NCBI GenBank assembly: GCA_020444175.1
Contig: JAHLLM010000013.1
Span: 62,001-126,000 of the forward strand
Direction of reading: 5' to 3'
DNA: 64,000 nt
Source: Desulfobulbaceae bacterium
GTDB lineage: Bacteria; Desulfobacterota; Desulfobulbia; Desulfobulbales; SURF-16
Shown: positions 19,901 through 25,904 of the stretch, in pieces
Position numbering within the stretch: the stretch's first letter is position 1
Layout: each line of letters starts with the position of its first letter
Position numbers and translations under genes: made by a program
The notes under the pieces: generated by a model
Seen by the model: the letters and a program-made list of their open reading frames with translations, nothing else
Databases searched by the model: none
What the model was told of the DNA's origin: nothing

Positions 19901-22154
19901 TGCCGCTGATTTCATCTTTACCAGGGCAACCAATGCGACCCATGGTGAGGTTACGGTGAATGCGGACGGTACCTATCAGTATGTTCCGGAAGCTGATTAC
20001 GACGGAACGGATTCATTTACCTTCATGGTCAATGACGGTACGGACGACGCCCTGACCGTTGCCACTGTATCAATGACCCTGCAGCCTGTGAATGATGCAC
20101 CTATCGGTACCAGCGCGCCGTTCACTGTAGATGAGAATCAGGTCTTAAACGGAAATCTGACAGCAACGGACGTGGATAATGCCATAGGGGATCTCACTTT
20201 CCGGCTTGGCTCAGGCACCTTAAACGGTGTAACCATTGTTAATGCTGACGGCAGCTTCCAGTATACTCCGACACCGGCCTGGAACGGCACTGATTCATTT
20301 ACATTTATTGTCAACGACGGTACAGCGGATTCCCTTGAAGCAACTATAAACATTACGGTCCTTCCTGAAAATCATGCTCCCATTGCCAATGACCTTACTT
20401 TCTCCACTGATGTCGATGTTCCTTTTGGTGGGGTTTTAACTGGCAGCGATGTTGATGATGATCCGATCTTTTATTTCCTGGAGACAACCGGTACTCTCGG
20501 TACGGCAATCATTACCAGCGCGGACGGTCAGTTCTGGTACACTCCCAATCCGGGAGCTGTCGGTATCGACACCTTCACCTTTAAAGCCACCGACGGCTAC
20601 CTGGATTCGCAGACTGCCACGGTTACCGTTATCATAGGTGATGTCAACTCCGTTCCTGTTGCCCATGACGGCCTGCTTGACGTGGTCATGAATACCCCCA
20701 GCAGCGGTCGAATGCTGATGAGTGATTTTGATGCGGGCGATACACACACTTTCAGTATCGTTGCACCCGGCAACAAAGGTTTTATTGAAATTACCGATCC
20801 TTCAACCGGAGCGTATACATATACTCCATTTTCCTGGAACGTTGGCACCGACATTTTCACCTTCATAGTCAACGACGGCACAGATGATTCCAACATTGCC
20901 CAAGTTACAGTGACAATAGTTCCATCCGTTGACTCACACGTCACCCAGCTCATCAGCGCCTCGGAAACAGAACCGGGAACAGGAAGCAGCTTTAATCCCG
21001 CCCTCAGTGCCGACGGCAGCTATGTGGCCTTTTTATCCTACGCAACAAATCTCGTGGACGGCGTATCCGGTGGACAGGTGTATGTCTATGACCGGATGAA
21101 CAACGCCATGCACCTTGTCAGCAAATCCACTGCCGGTGATCCCGGCGACGGAACGAGCGACTATCCATCTATCAACAATGACGGACAGTTTATTGCTTAC
21201 TATTCATTTGCCTCCAATCTGGTACCCGGCGATACCAACGGCGTCAGGGACATCTTTGTCCATGACCGGGGAACCGGACTTACTGAAATGGTCAGTATCT
21301 CCACTGCAGGCGACCTGGCAGATGGTGACTCCTATTATCCGGCTATAACCAATGACGGTAACTTTGTGGCCTTTGACTCAAGCGCTACAAATCTCATGGC
21401 AAGTGACGCAAATGGAACGAGCTATGACATCTTTATTCATAACCGGCTGACAGACACCACGGAACTGGTCAGTCTTTCAACCGGAGGAGTCCAGTCGAAT
21501 CGCAACAGCAGAAAGCCATCCATAAGTTCGGACGGACGTTTTGTGGCCTTTGAATCACAGGCGACCAACCTGATTGATGGAATTGTCGGCCAGCAGATTT
21601 ATGTCCGGGATCGCCAGTCAGGCACACTCACTCAGGTCAGCGTATCCAGTGCAGGCACCAGTGGAAACGGCTCCAGCCAGAATGCCTCTATAAGCGCTGA
21701 CGGGCGTTTTGTAGTCTTTCAATCAACAAGTTCCAATCTTGTAGCGGATGATACAAATGGCGTAACCGACATTTTTGTCCATGACAGACTGACAGGCAAT
21801 ACAGAGCGGGTGAGCGTTTCAACGACTGGAGGACAAACTAACGATCACAGTTATTGCTATTTCCAGAACTCTATCAGTGCTGACGGACAGTATATTGTCT
21901 TCCACTCCTCAGCATCAAATCTTGTTGGTGATACAAATGCTGTAAATGATATATTTGTCCATGACAGATCCACGGGAGTAACCCGCAGAATCAGCTCCTC
22001 AAGTCTGGGCACCCAAAGTGATAACCAGAGCTGGTGGCCTTCTATCAGTGCTGACGGGCTCATTAAATCATTTAGTTCAAGTGCAACAAATCTTGTTGAT
22101 AATGATGCCAACGGGGCCTGGGATGTCTTTTTAATACATCCGGTTGGCAATTAG
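4929..22154 (+). CDS. Giant secreted cadherin-repeat adhesin (5,741 aa) with C-terminal TolB-like propeller
   Basis: One uninterrupted frame encodes a protein of roughly 590 kDa. A signal peptide (IGFFIYSLTAVASALA) is followed by about 47 cadherin-like domains of about 100 residues with the calcium motifs TDxDxGD, DFE and D-x-N-D-A-P. I count 25 of one type (A: SxSNSxxDxTDTxxGxSVGTLTTTD) and 22 of another (B: VITSxxxxxVxENTTAVLTVTATD). Domains 1-10 are all type A; after that A and B alternate or occur as A-B-B. Residues about 4860-5335 hold one Ig-like domain (YQWQRD) and four VCBS/tandem-95-like domains. Residues about 5336-5741 form seven repeats of DGxFVAFxSxATNLVxxDTNGxxDIFVHDRxTG, a TolB/PD40-like seven-bladed propeller. 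No LPXTG, PEP-CTERM or RTX nonapeptide block was seen, so anchoring is unknown. A role in adhesion or biofilm is inferred. The start follows GGGGAGTGGAGA. Confidence 0.93.
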   Translation: MSKNKRTTTSQLFVRLIGFFIYSLTAVASALAAPPTDISISTGTVDEHIDTSSGVSIGILTTTDPDTGDTFTYTIQGGADSVNFSIGGTASDELIIIDGILDFENKASYEVIVRTTDSTSATFDKTLNITVNDLNDAPSLVSITNSTLDELTDTSSGLSVGTLTTTDTDAGDTFTYSIAGGTDSASFSIGGAGSDELIITDGILDFETQSTYEVIVRSTDSGALFHDQTINITVNDLNDAPSLVSITNSTLDELTDTSSGLSVGTLTTTDTDAGDSFTYSIAGGTDSASFSIGGVGFDELIITDGILDFEAQSTYEVIVRSTDSGSLFHDQTINITVNDLNDAPSLVSISNSILDELTDTSSGVSVGTLTTTDTDAGDTFTYTITGGADSASFSIGGAGFDELIITDGILDFEAQSTYEVIVRSTDSGSLFHDQTINITVNDLNDAPSLVSITNSTLDELTDTSSGLSIGTLTTTDTDAGETFTYSIAGGIDSASFSIGGAGFDELIITDGILDFEAQSTYEVIVRSTDSGSLFHDQTINITVNDLNDAPSLVSISNSILDELTDTSSGVSVGTLTTTDTDAGDTFTYTITGGADSASFSIGGAGFDELIITDGILDFEAQATYEVIVRSTDSGSLFHDQTFNITVNDLNDAPSLVSISNSTLDELTDSSSGLSVGTLTTTDTDAGETFTYSIAGGTDSASFSIGGVGSDELIITDGILDFETQSTYEVIVRSTDSGSLFHDQTINITVNDLNDAPSLVSISNSTLDELTDTSSGLSVGTLTTTDTDAGDTFTYSIAGGTDSASFSIGGAGSDELIITDGILDFEAQATYEVIVRSTDSGSLFHDQTFNITVNDLNDAPSLVSITNSTLDELTDTSSGLSVGTLSTTDTDAGDTFTYTIAGGADSASFSIGGAGFDELIITDGILDFESQSTYEVIVRSTDSGSLFHDQTINITVNDLNDAPSLVSISNSTLDELTDTSSGVSVGTLTTTDTDVGDTFTYSIAGGTDSASFSIGGAGFDELIITDGILDFEAQATYEVIVRSTDSGALFHEQTINITVNDLNDAPVITSAASSSVIENNTTVLTVTATDVDLAQTISFSVSGGVDQGAFTINSVTGELSFSSAPDFESPADTNSDNIYEVEVTADDGNGGTDVQTITVSVTGINESTPTQVLISNSTIDEQTDTSAGFSIGTLSTTDSDVGDSFTYTVAGGTDQSFFTIGGSGADELIISAGVLNFESKSTYQVIVRSTDSGSLFYDEILTISVNDLNDAPIITTFSSQSVVENNTAVVTVVASDEDTGSIVTFSLSGGTDQSRFVINSTSGQLVFLSAPDFEVPFDFDFNNIYQVEVTADDGNGGIDTKSINVTVNDINEAPKLISISSSTVADQTDTSGGISIGSLSTDDEDAGDTFTYTISGGVDQGNFTIGGSSSDELIFDAGVVDFETKSSYEVSVRATDAGLLTHDQTLVISVIDANDAPVITSGTSANVAENSTAVMTVTATDVDVPVQTITYAVTGGVDQAAFTIDAASGALSFASAPDFEIPADSDSNNIYIIEVTADDGNGGTVLQTISVTVTDINEIPTLVSLSNSSIADQVNTTGGLSIGTLTTTDVDAGDTFTYSVVGGADLAYFSIGGGASNELFIDAGVIDFETKPSYEVVVRTTDSGTLFHDQTFTLTVTDVNDAPVITSSSTASVVENATAVLTVTATDADLPSQTITFAISGGADQSHFAINGSNGTLTFAPAPDFEAPADSDANNIYEVEVTASDGNGGTDVQTVSVTVTDDNDAPVITSSAVSSMAENTTAVLTVTATDADLPAQTITFAITGGDDQPLFTIDGASGALSFIAAPDFEAPADLDANNVYLVQVTANDGNLGTDVQTISVTVTDENEAPTLIALSNSSILDQTDTTGGYAIGTLTTTDIDAGDTFSYSVVGGTDQALFVIGGALLDELIIDNGVLDFETQLSYEVVVRTSDSGALTHDETLIISVSDTNDPPVFTSNAAPIVAENTTAIVTVSATDADLPAQTVTYSISGGEDQSLFSIDSASGVLAFVAAPNFETPTDADTNNIYLVEVTADDGNTGTTIQSLSITVTDANDAPIINSNLTPAIEENSTAISTVTVADEDVASTASFTISGGADQLLFNIDNLSGALSFVSAPDFEAPTDADTNNIYIVEVTADDGNGGTDVQTVNVTVTDGNDAPTLISISNSAVTDLTDTTGGFSIGILSTTDVDAGDSFTYSVVGGADQANFSISGAGSNELFIDDGVLDFETKSTYAVIVRSNDAGALFHDQTLTITVVDANDAPIITSSASPSITENTTAVLTVTATDADLPPQAITFSITGGDDQALFTIDGTSGALSFIAAPDFETPGDSDTNNVYLVAVTADDGNTGTNVQLISVTVADDNEAPTLISISNSTLTDQTDTNGGYAVGTLTTTDIDAGETFTYSIAGGIDSDYFSIGGAGSNELFIDNGIVDFETKSSYEVIVRTTDSGTLTHDETFIISVSDTNDPPVFTSTTTPSMAENTTAVITVTTTDADLPAQTVTYSISGGVDQSLFSIDNLSGALAFVAAPNFEAPADADTNNIYLIEVTADDGNTGTTIQSLSITVTDANDAPVINSNLAPAIEENSTAISTVTVADEDIASSATFSITGGADQLLFNIDNLSGALSFVSAPDFEVPTDADTNNIYLVEVTADDGNGGTDVQTINVTVTDGNDAPTLVSISNSAVADLAETTGGFSVGTLTTTDVDAGDSFTYSVVGGADQLNFAIGGALSDELLLDDGVLDFETKPSYEVIVRATDGGGLTYDQPLTITVVDANDAPVITSSAVSSVEENTTAVLAVTATDADLPAQTLTFSISGGDDQTLFAIDGTSGALSFIAAPDFEAPGDLDANNVYLVQVTADDGNLGTDVQLITVTITDTNDAPVITSTATAIVVENTTTVLTITSTDEDQPTQTVTYSLTGGADQSFFSINSSSGALSFIAAPDFEVLADFDGNNIYEVEVTANDGNGGTGAQIVSVTVTNANETPSLITLSNNTIIENTDTTTPVSVGLLSTTDVDSADTFTYSVSGGADATQFSIGGSGSDELMISNGILNYEAKSSYQVVVRTTDAGGLFYDETFIISVLDTNDAPVITSNATGDVVENTTSVMTVTATDSDFPLQTVSFALTGGVDVAHFAINSVSGQLFFLAARDYEAPADFDSNNIYEVEVSADDGNGGITPQLISVTITDINESPSLVSISASSVTDQTDTTGGFSIGTLTTTDVDTGDTFSYAVVGGADQVHFSIGGTFLDRLFIDDGILDFETQSSYEVVVRTTDAGALSHDETLTITIIDSNDAPTITSSATGIVAENTTSVLTVTATDVDVPAQTITFSITGGDDQALFAIDGASGALSFLTAPDYEIPGDVDSNNIYLVQVTADDGNGGSDIQTITITVTDDNDTPTMVSISNNIIADLTDTTGGLSIGSLTTTDQDPLDTFTYSVAGGADFANFAIGGAGNELIITDGVIDFETKSSYEVVVRSTDSGSLFHDQTFIITVTDVNDAPVITSAATANVVENTTAVLTVSATDADLPAQTISFTISGGADQGLFAINSSSGALSFAVAPDFEAPSDFDANNIYEVEVTANDGNGGTGSQTINVTVTDSNDAPVITSSAAPSVAENTTAVLTVTATDADVPAQTITFAITGGDDQTLFALDSASGALSFVAAPDFEAAGDLDTNNIYVVEVTAHDGNLGTDIQTISITVTDDNETPTLISISNSTVVDQTDTTGGSAVGTLTTTDIDTGDTFSYAVVGGADLAYFSIGGALSDELLIDNGVLDFETQASYEVIVRTTDSGALSHDETFIISVTDTNDPPVFTSSATPSVAENTTPVITVTSTDADLPAQSVTYSITGGIDQAHFNIDSVSGALAFVAAPNFEAPADADTDNIYLVEVTADDGNTGTTVQALSVTVSDANDAPQINSSATPNMEENSTAVITVTVTDEDASATATYSITGGLDQALFNINGNSGDLTFISAPDFEIPSDTDTNNVYQVEVTADDGNGGTDAQTISVTVTDGNDAPTLIAISNSVVTDLADTTGGMSVGTLTSTDVDAGDSFSYSVVGGADLANFFIGGAATDELLLDDGVLDFETQASYAVIVRTTDTGGLSHDQPLTITVVDANDAPVITSSATPDMAENTTAVLTVTATDADLPPQTITFAISGGDDQAMFAIDGASGALSFLAAPDFETPGDIDANNIYLVEVTANDGNLGTQVQLISVSVTDANDAPVITSSASADVAENTTTVMTVTATDEDVPAQTVTFSISGGVDQSLFSINASTGVLTFISAPDYEIPTDFDANNVYEVAVTADDANSGTVTQTINVTVTTANETPSLISISNSALAENIDTTTPVSVGTLTTTDTDAGDTFTYTISGGTDQARFSIGGAASDELLISHGVLNYEAKSSYSVIVRTTDAGGLFHDESFTITINDLNDAPVITSASTRNVAENTTTVTTVSATDEDLPPQTITFSLTGGNDFALFAINSGSGQLAFLASPDFEIPSDLDSNNIYEVEVTANDGSGGVDTQLINVTVTDANDAPDQVTISSNSLNELTDTTGGLSVGTLTTIDVDAVDSFTYTVVGGADQIHFSIGGLYLDQLIIDDGVLDFESQSSYEVIVRTTDSGSLTHDETLTITVLDVNDAPTITSPASASVTENSTAVITVTASDVDLPLQTITFSITGGADQSLFTIDSASGALSFASAPDFEIPGDADTNNIYQIEVTADDGTGGTDAQTINVTVTDTNDAPTLVTLSNSIIDENINTGLGVSIGTLTTTDQDAADTFSYSIIGGIDMALFSVAGTNLDELILTDGVLNFELKASYDVIIRTTDAGSLSHDQPLTVIVNNVNDAPVGTVAINGTVAEDQILTADPSGLADEDGLGVFSYQWQRDSVNIAGATAITYTLGDDDVGTSMTVVVSYVDLGGTAENVISSATIPVVNVNDPPVGNDAAVSPVEDTTFNGTLTATDIDNLAADFIFTRATNATHGEVTVNADGTYQYVPEADYDGTDSFTFMVNDGTDDALTVATVSMTLQPVNDAPIGTSAPFTVDENQVLNGNLTATDVDNAIGDLTFRLGSGTLNGVTIVNADGSFQYTPTPAWNGTDSFTFIVNDGTADSLEATINITVLPENHAPIANDLTFSTDVDVPFGGVLTGSDVDDDPIFYFLETTGTLGTAIITSADGQFWYTPNPGAVGIDTFTFKATDGYLDSQTATVTVIIGDVNSVPVAHDGLLDVVMNTPSSGRMLMSDFDAGDTHTFSIVAPGNKGFIEITDPSTGAYTYTPFSWNVGTDIFTFIVNDGTDDSNIAQVTVTIVPSVDSHVTQLISASETEPGTGSSFNPALSADGSYVAFLSYATNLVDGVSGGQVYVYDRMNNAMHLVSKSTAGDPGDGTSDYPSINNDGQFIAYYSFASNLVPGDTNGVRDIFVHDRGTGLTEMVSISTAGDLADGDSYYPAITNDGNFVAFDSSATNLMASDANGTSYDIFIHNRLTDTTELVSLSTGGVQSNRNSRKPSISSDGRFVAFESQATNLIDGIVGQQIYVRDRQSGTLTQVSVSSAGTSGNGSSQNASISADGRFVVFQSTSSNLVADDTNGVTDIFVHDRLTGNTERVSVSTTGGQTNDHSYCYFQNSISADGQYIVFHSSASNLVGDTNAVNDIFVHDRSTGVTRRISSSSLGTQSDNQSWWPSISADGLIKSFSSSATNLVDNDANGAWDVFLIHPVGN
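5340..8120 (+). repeat. Nine tandem 309-bp near-identical units inside the giant gene
   Basis: Type A cadherin units 2-10 repeat with an exact 309-bp (103-codon) period from about 5340 to 8120. Whole stretches, such as the part coding SASFSIGGAGFDELIITDGI, are almost the same at DNA level in every unit, including synonymous positions. Individual units pair off: units 4 and 6 share the SISNSILDELTDTSSGVSVG variant. Such homogeneity means recent duplication or gene conversion, and repeat number can be expected to vary between strains. Confidence 0.92.
10590..13673 (+). repeat. Two 1,542-bp higher-order repeats (A-B-B-A-B) inside the giant gene
   Basis: The domain series beginning LIALSNSSILDQ (near 10593) and the one beginning LISISNSTLTDQ (near 12135) are both A-B-B-A-B blocks. 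Matching DNA positions in them are offset by 1,542 bp, for example GATGCCGACCTGCCCGCCCA at 10971 and 12513. The second B of each block has the rare NSNLxPAIEENSTAI sequence. A five-domain block of 514 residues therefore seems to have been duplicated as one piece. Confidence 0.8.
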
Positions 22155-22236
22155 AGACTAAATCTGAGACATCAACGCCAAAACGTTGTGCTTGCAAGAG
22201 TATAGAAGTAACCGGAAAATCGCTGTAGATGAAGAT

Positions 22237-22269
22237 CGAGCAGCTCAGTTCTGCATAATGAGCTGCTCG
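22237..22269. terminator. Hairpin between the convergent giant gene and yvcK-like gene
   Basis: CGAGCAGCTCA at 22237-22247 pairs perfectly with TGAGCTGCTCG at 22259-22269 across an 11-base loop. It overlaps the stop codon of the leftward gene and lies 80 bases past the stop of the rightward gene. It lacks a long T-run on either side, so termination is plausible but not certain. Confidence 0.5.
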
Positions 22270-24512
22270 TCAAAAACTGGGGATGAGTGACGAAAAACGA
22301 TCTTTCTAAAAAAATCAATGGTATCCATGCGACGGTTGAGCATGATGACCTGTTCTCTGATGAGCCCGCTCATGGGAATCCGGGTGATTGCCATTTTGTA
22401 TTCAATGTTGGAGGCATATCTGCTGTCAAGATACCAGGCATAAACAAGTCCCATGAGCATTCCGGGAGGCGTAAATCCTTCCGTCCCGCTGATCAGACGG
22501 GAAAAGACCAACTTCTCCTTATCAGCTGTCTGATTCATTCGGGCCAGCCGCAGATAATGACCCAGCTCCTCAGGCGTAAAGAAGCATTGTCTTGTTGCAA
22601 CAGGCTCCAGGGTAATCTGGTAAATTTTCCCTAGCTGAATGCCATCTTTCTCAACCGGGATAATCTCTTTGTTCTTTGCGTAATTCCCAAGAAGGGACTG
22701 ACCAAGAGCCACCAGGAAAGCCCCTTCAAAAAGCACCGGGTCTTTGGTTGCATCTTCACGTATTTTTATCAAGCCGTCCAATGGGTCATAAAAAGAATAA
22801 AGCCTGTCCCACTTCAAACTTCTCTGCCATTCATTGATTTTGATTAAACGAACCCCACTGACACAGGTCAGGTGCTCCTGTCGGATATCCCAGTGGCGCC
22901 AGAATATCTCCGAAAGATCATTCTTCAATGCCCTGTCAAAATCCCATCCCTTCAAAAGCCGCTCAAAATCCTGCCTGCGACGGTCAGGAGTTAAACGATC
23001 CTCTCTTCTGGTATGGGTGACGCGGTAGGCAGGAGGCCTGTCCCCTCGCACCTCCCTGGGGATATGATCGCGTGCAGCCCAAATTGTTTTAACTGCCTTG
23101 GCGAGCATGTGCGGGTCATGCTGAACCCTCCTGTCACGCAAGGCATTTTCCGAAAAAATCCGGGCCTCAACCGGAGCAAAGCCCATCTTCCAGACCTTGC
23201 CTCGATCAAGATAAATGGGCACCTTATCTTCAACTGCGTAGCTCTGCAAAATATTGCCGGGAATATCCTGAAGCCCAAGCAGCATCACCTGTTCAAAAAG
23301 ATTTTCCACACCTCCGGGGATATTGCGATGATAGGCTTCAATCAGGTCGGATACGTAAAAACGACGCCGAGCCTCTTCAACAACAATATCTGTTTCGCCT
23401 TTCTGAATCCAAAGATTGGCAACAAGAATTTTCAGGGCATGGCTGTTGTCACGTACGGTCTGAGCAATGCGGGGAACCTGCAGAATTGGGATAATACTCG
23501 TATACAGACTCCCAGGAGCAAATATAATAATATCTGCAGAGCTGATGGCATCAAAAACCTGTTCAGGCACATAAGGTTCATTGGCAAATTCCACAAAAAC
23601 ACGATCAACCGCCGTACCGCGCCTTGCCGTTGCGGTTTTATTTTCACCGCTGACAATCACGCCGTTGCTGTAGCGCACCTTGAGGTGAGCAGGAGTTGTG
23701 GTGCAGGGAAGAACCGCGCCCTCTTCCACTCCAATAAGCCGTCCAAGCCAGTTAATGCCGGCCAGCAGATCATCAGCCGAAACGGAAACGCCTTTTTTAA
23801 TTCTTCGGAATATGGCGGCGACAAGCAGAAGATTTCCCAGGCAATGGGGCCTTTCGAGAAGCTGTAGTAAACGCAGATCGGCAAAAAGAGATTCTAAAAG
23901 CTGACCAAGCATCTCGCGCAAGGCAACAGGAAGCCCTTCCAATGAGACACCTTGAGTCCGCAGATCTTTCAGGGACTTGGGTCTTTCAGTAAAACGAAAG
24001 TTAATAATCCTGTGCAGAATGGAAACCGTATCCAGACATTCTTTACTGTTCAGCTGATAGGTTTCACACAGATTTGTTTTCCTGATCGAAGAAAGCAGAA
24101 CATGCCGAATATCACCCAGGGCGATCATGGGCAGGTCTTTAAGCAGTTCACCTGTTGAGCCGCCGTCATCGGTAACGCAAACAATGGAACGCGACTGGGG
24201 AAAAATTTCTTTCAACCCCTTGAAGGGGTCAGCAGGCCAGCTCTTATTACGGCTGTCACCGCCAATAACATTGGACAGACCGCTTCCACCGCCGAATACG
24301 GCAACCCTTACCTCGGAAGTATCGACCCCGCATAACACGGATATGACATCATCAAGGTACGCACCAACGGAGGGTGTACATTGGGGAGGCCCTACTAGCA
24401 CGAGCTCAATAAGCTTTTCAACGAGATTTCGCCTGTAAATCAGGTCCAGAGGATCAAGCTTTGTCTGAGTAAGCCTCTTCAGGCTGGATGAAACAGGATC
24501 GTTGTAATTCAA
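22245..24512 (-). CDS. YvcK/CofD-family nucleotide-sugar-binding protein, long form (755 aa)
   Basis: The core carries the CofD/YvcK fingerprint: VAVFGGGSGLSNV at residues 71-83, VCVTDDGGSTGELL near 112-124 and ALGDIRHVLLSS just after, followed by the NxxAPGSLYTS-like segment FAPGSLYTSIIPIL. YvcK proteins bind UDP-sugars and influence cell-wall precursor and central carbon flux, while CofD transfers phospholactate in F420 synthesis. Without other F420 genes nearby, the YvcK-type role is more likely. The protein is more than twice the usual 310-330 residues, with about 65 extra N-terminal and about 300 extra C-terminal residues (ending near IDFFRKIVFRH) that I cannot assign. The reading begins at TTG 24512 with no clear ribosome site, so the true start is uncertain. 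Confidence 0.82.
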   Translation of the reverse strand: MNYNDPVSSSLKRLTQTKLDPLDLIYRRNLVEKLIELVLVGPPQCTPSVGAYLDDVISVLCGVDTSEVRVAVFGGGSGLSNVIGGDSRNKSWPADPFKGLKEIFPQSRSIVCVTDDGGSTGELLKDLPMIALGDIRHVLLSSIRKTNLCETYQLNSKECLDTVSILHRIINFRFTERPKSLKDLRTQGVSLEGLPVALREMLGQLLESLFADLRLLQLLERPHCLGNLLLVAAIFRRIKKGVSVSADDLLAGINWLGRLIGVEEGAVLPCTTTPAHLKVRYSNGVIVSGENKTATARRGTAVDRVFVEFANEPYVPEQVFDAISSADIIIFAPGSLYTSIIPILQVPRIAQTVRDNSHALKILVANLWIQKGETDIVVEEARRRFYVSDLIEAYHRNIPGGVENLFEQVMLLGLQDIPGNILQSYAVEDKVPIYLDRGKVWKMGFAPVEARIFSENALRDRRVQHDPHMLAKAVKTIWAARDHIPREVRGDRPPAYRVTHTRREDRLTPDRRRQDFERLLKGWDFDRALKNDLSEIFWRHWDIRQEHLTCVSGVRLIKINEWQRSLKWDRLYSFYDPLDGLIKIREDATKDPVLFEGAFLVALGQSLLGNYAKNKEIIPVEKDGIQLGKIYQITLEPVATRQCFFTPEELGHYLRLARMNQTADKEKLVFSRLISGTEGFTPPGMLMGLVYAWYLDSRYASNIEYKMAITRIPMSGLIREQVIMLNRRMDTIDFFRKIVFRHSSPVFDEQLIMQN

Positions 24513-24544
24513 TTGATAATGAGTAATTAAGAATTGATAATGAC

Positions 24545-24672
24545 ACTATCCACTGTATATAGCCCTTGCGCATATTGCAGGTTGGGTTAAGCCGACGATC
24601 TGCAGCTCATTTTATTGGGCTTGCTTAACCCAAACCTACTGTTTCTTGTTTTAGGGCAAAAAAGTGGATACT
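24545..24672. mobile_element. 128-bp nested inverted-repeat element (GGTTGGGTTAA family)
   Basis: Outer arms ACTATCCACT (24545-24554) and AGTGGATACT (24663-24672) are inverted repeats with one mismatch. Inner arms AGGTTGGGTTAAGC (24579-24592) and GCTTAACCCAAACCT (24623-24637) form a second palindrome. The inner sequence is shared with the element at 25672-25885. No clear target duplication was found. A 12-bp direct repeat AATTGATAATGA lies just outside at 24511-24522 and 24532-24543. Confidence 0.55.
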
Positions 24673-24688
24673 CCTTTGTTTATAGCGA

Positions 24689-25615
24689 TTAAAGCCCGGT
24701 GGCCTCCATCTGCTTGTGAACAGCGGCTTCAGACTCCGCGAGTGCGGCCTTTTCCTCATCAGTCAGTTTAAATTCCAGGATTTTTTCAATTCCGCCTGCG
24801 CCAAGCACCACCGGCACACCCAGAAAACAACCGGAAAAGCCAAACTCACCTTCCACATAGGCAGCACAGGGCAGAACGCGCTTGCTGTCAGTTAAAATCG
24901 CTTGAGCCATTTCAACCGCGGCAAGACCTGGTGTATAGAAAGCAGACCCTGTTTTGAGATGATTGACTATTTCTGCGCCACCATGCTGGGTTCGGCTGAC
25001 AATGGCATTGAGGTCCTCTTCGGAAAGAAGATCCGTCACCGGAACGCCGGAGACATTGGCAAGACGGATCAAAGGAATCATATTATCGCCGTGGATTCCC
25101 ATTACCATGGCATTGACATCCCGAGGAGCAACACCGAGCGCTTCAGCCAGGAAAGTGCGGTAACGGGCGGAATCAAGCACACCTGCCATACCCACAACTC
25201 TGTTCTTGGGAAATCCGGACACCTTAAAGGCGGTATAAACCATGGCGTCAATGGGATTTGTCACCACAATCAAAACGCACTCCGGTGAAGATTTTGCTGC
25301 CTGCTCAGCGCATGATTTGACAATGGCAACATTTTTGGCAAGGAGATCATCCCTGGACATACCCGGTTTCCTGGCTAGACCTGCTGTTATGATAACCACA
25401 TCGGAACCTGCCGAATCGGCAAAATCATTCGAGCCTGTCACCCTCCCGGAAAATCCGTCCACCGGACCTGCCTGTAAAAGATCAAGAGCTTTGCCCTGGG
25501 GAACACCTTCAACAACATCGAGTAAAAGAACATCTCCCAAGCCACGGCTCGCTGCCCAATGGGCTGCCGTGGCACCAACATTTCCCGCACCAATAATTGT
25601 AATTTTATTTCGCAT
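24689..25615 (-). CDS. mdh: Malate dehydrogenase
   Basis: The product interconverts malate and oxaloacetate with NAD in the cytoplasm. The Rossmann motif [12 protein letters not shown] starts at residue 8, the NAD-selecting acidic residue follows in LLDVVEG, and the substrate loop contains [15 protein letters not shown] with the Arg pair. The catalytic His is in [13 protein letters not shown] and VVTNPIDAM is present. The length of about 308 residues is normal for the LDH-like MDH clade common in Desulfobacterota. Two ATG codons are adjacent (25618 and 25615); I chose the second because GAGG is then seven bases upstream. It is flanked on both sides by GGTTGGGTTAA-type inverted-repeat elements and is probably transcribed alone. 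Confidence 0.95.
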   Translation of the reverse strand: MRNKITIIGAGNVGATAAHWAASRGLGDVLLLDVVEGVPQGKALDLLQAGPVDGFSGRVTGSNDFADSAGSDVVIITAGLARKPGMSRDDLLAKNVAIVKSCAEQAAKSSPECVLIVVTNPIDAMVYTAFKVSGFPKNRVVGMAGVLDSARYRTFLAEALGVAPRDVNAMVMGIHGDNMIPLIRLANVSGVPVTDLLSEEDLNAIVSRTQHGGAEIVNHLKTGSAFYTPGLAAVEMAQAILTDSKRVLPCAAYVEGEFGFSGCFLGVPVVLGAGGIEKILEFKLTDEEKAALAESEAAVHKQMEATGL

Positions 25616-25671
25616 CATATAGCCTCATAAAGTTCATGTGAAAGTTTTAAGTAAGTGTCATTAAGTAAATG

Positions 25672-25885
25672 CTCAACTTTCCGGGTTGATGTATTGCCTT
25701 AATTTATGGTGTTATTTGTAGGTTGGGTTAATTTCCAATAACCTCTGTTCTTGTTGGGTTATAGGTCTTTCAACTTTTTTACTTATTGCTTGCTACCGAA
25801 AACCCAACAATTCTGGTAGCATGAAACGAATTTAACCCAACCTACAATGTAATAACAACGAGTTATGTCAAGTCGGAAAGTTGAG
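25672..25885. mobile_element. 214-bp MITE-like element with 6-bp target duplication
   Basis: The outer inverted repeat is CTCAACTTTCCG at 25672-25683 and CGGAAAGTTGAG at 25874-25885 (12 of 12 matched). The inner inverted repeat is TGTAGGTTGGGTTAA near 25719-25733 and TTAACCCAACCTACA near 25834-25848. Direct repeats TAAATG at 25666-25671 and 25886-25891 look like a target duplication. There is no coding capacity. It fills most of the gap between kdsB and mdh. Confidence 0.7.
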
Positions 25886-25904
25886 TAAATGGTACTACAA
25901 CATA

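Noticed and set aside
23013-23867. 284-codon antisense frame inside the YvcK-like gene
   Set aside because: It overlaps the conserved CofD/YvcK core and has no motifs of its own.
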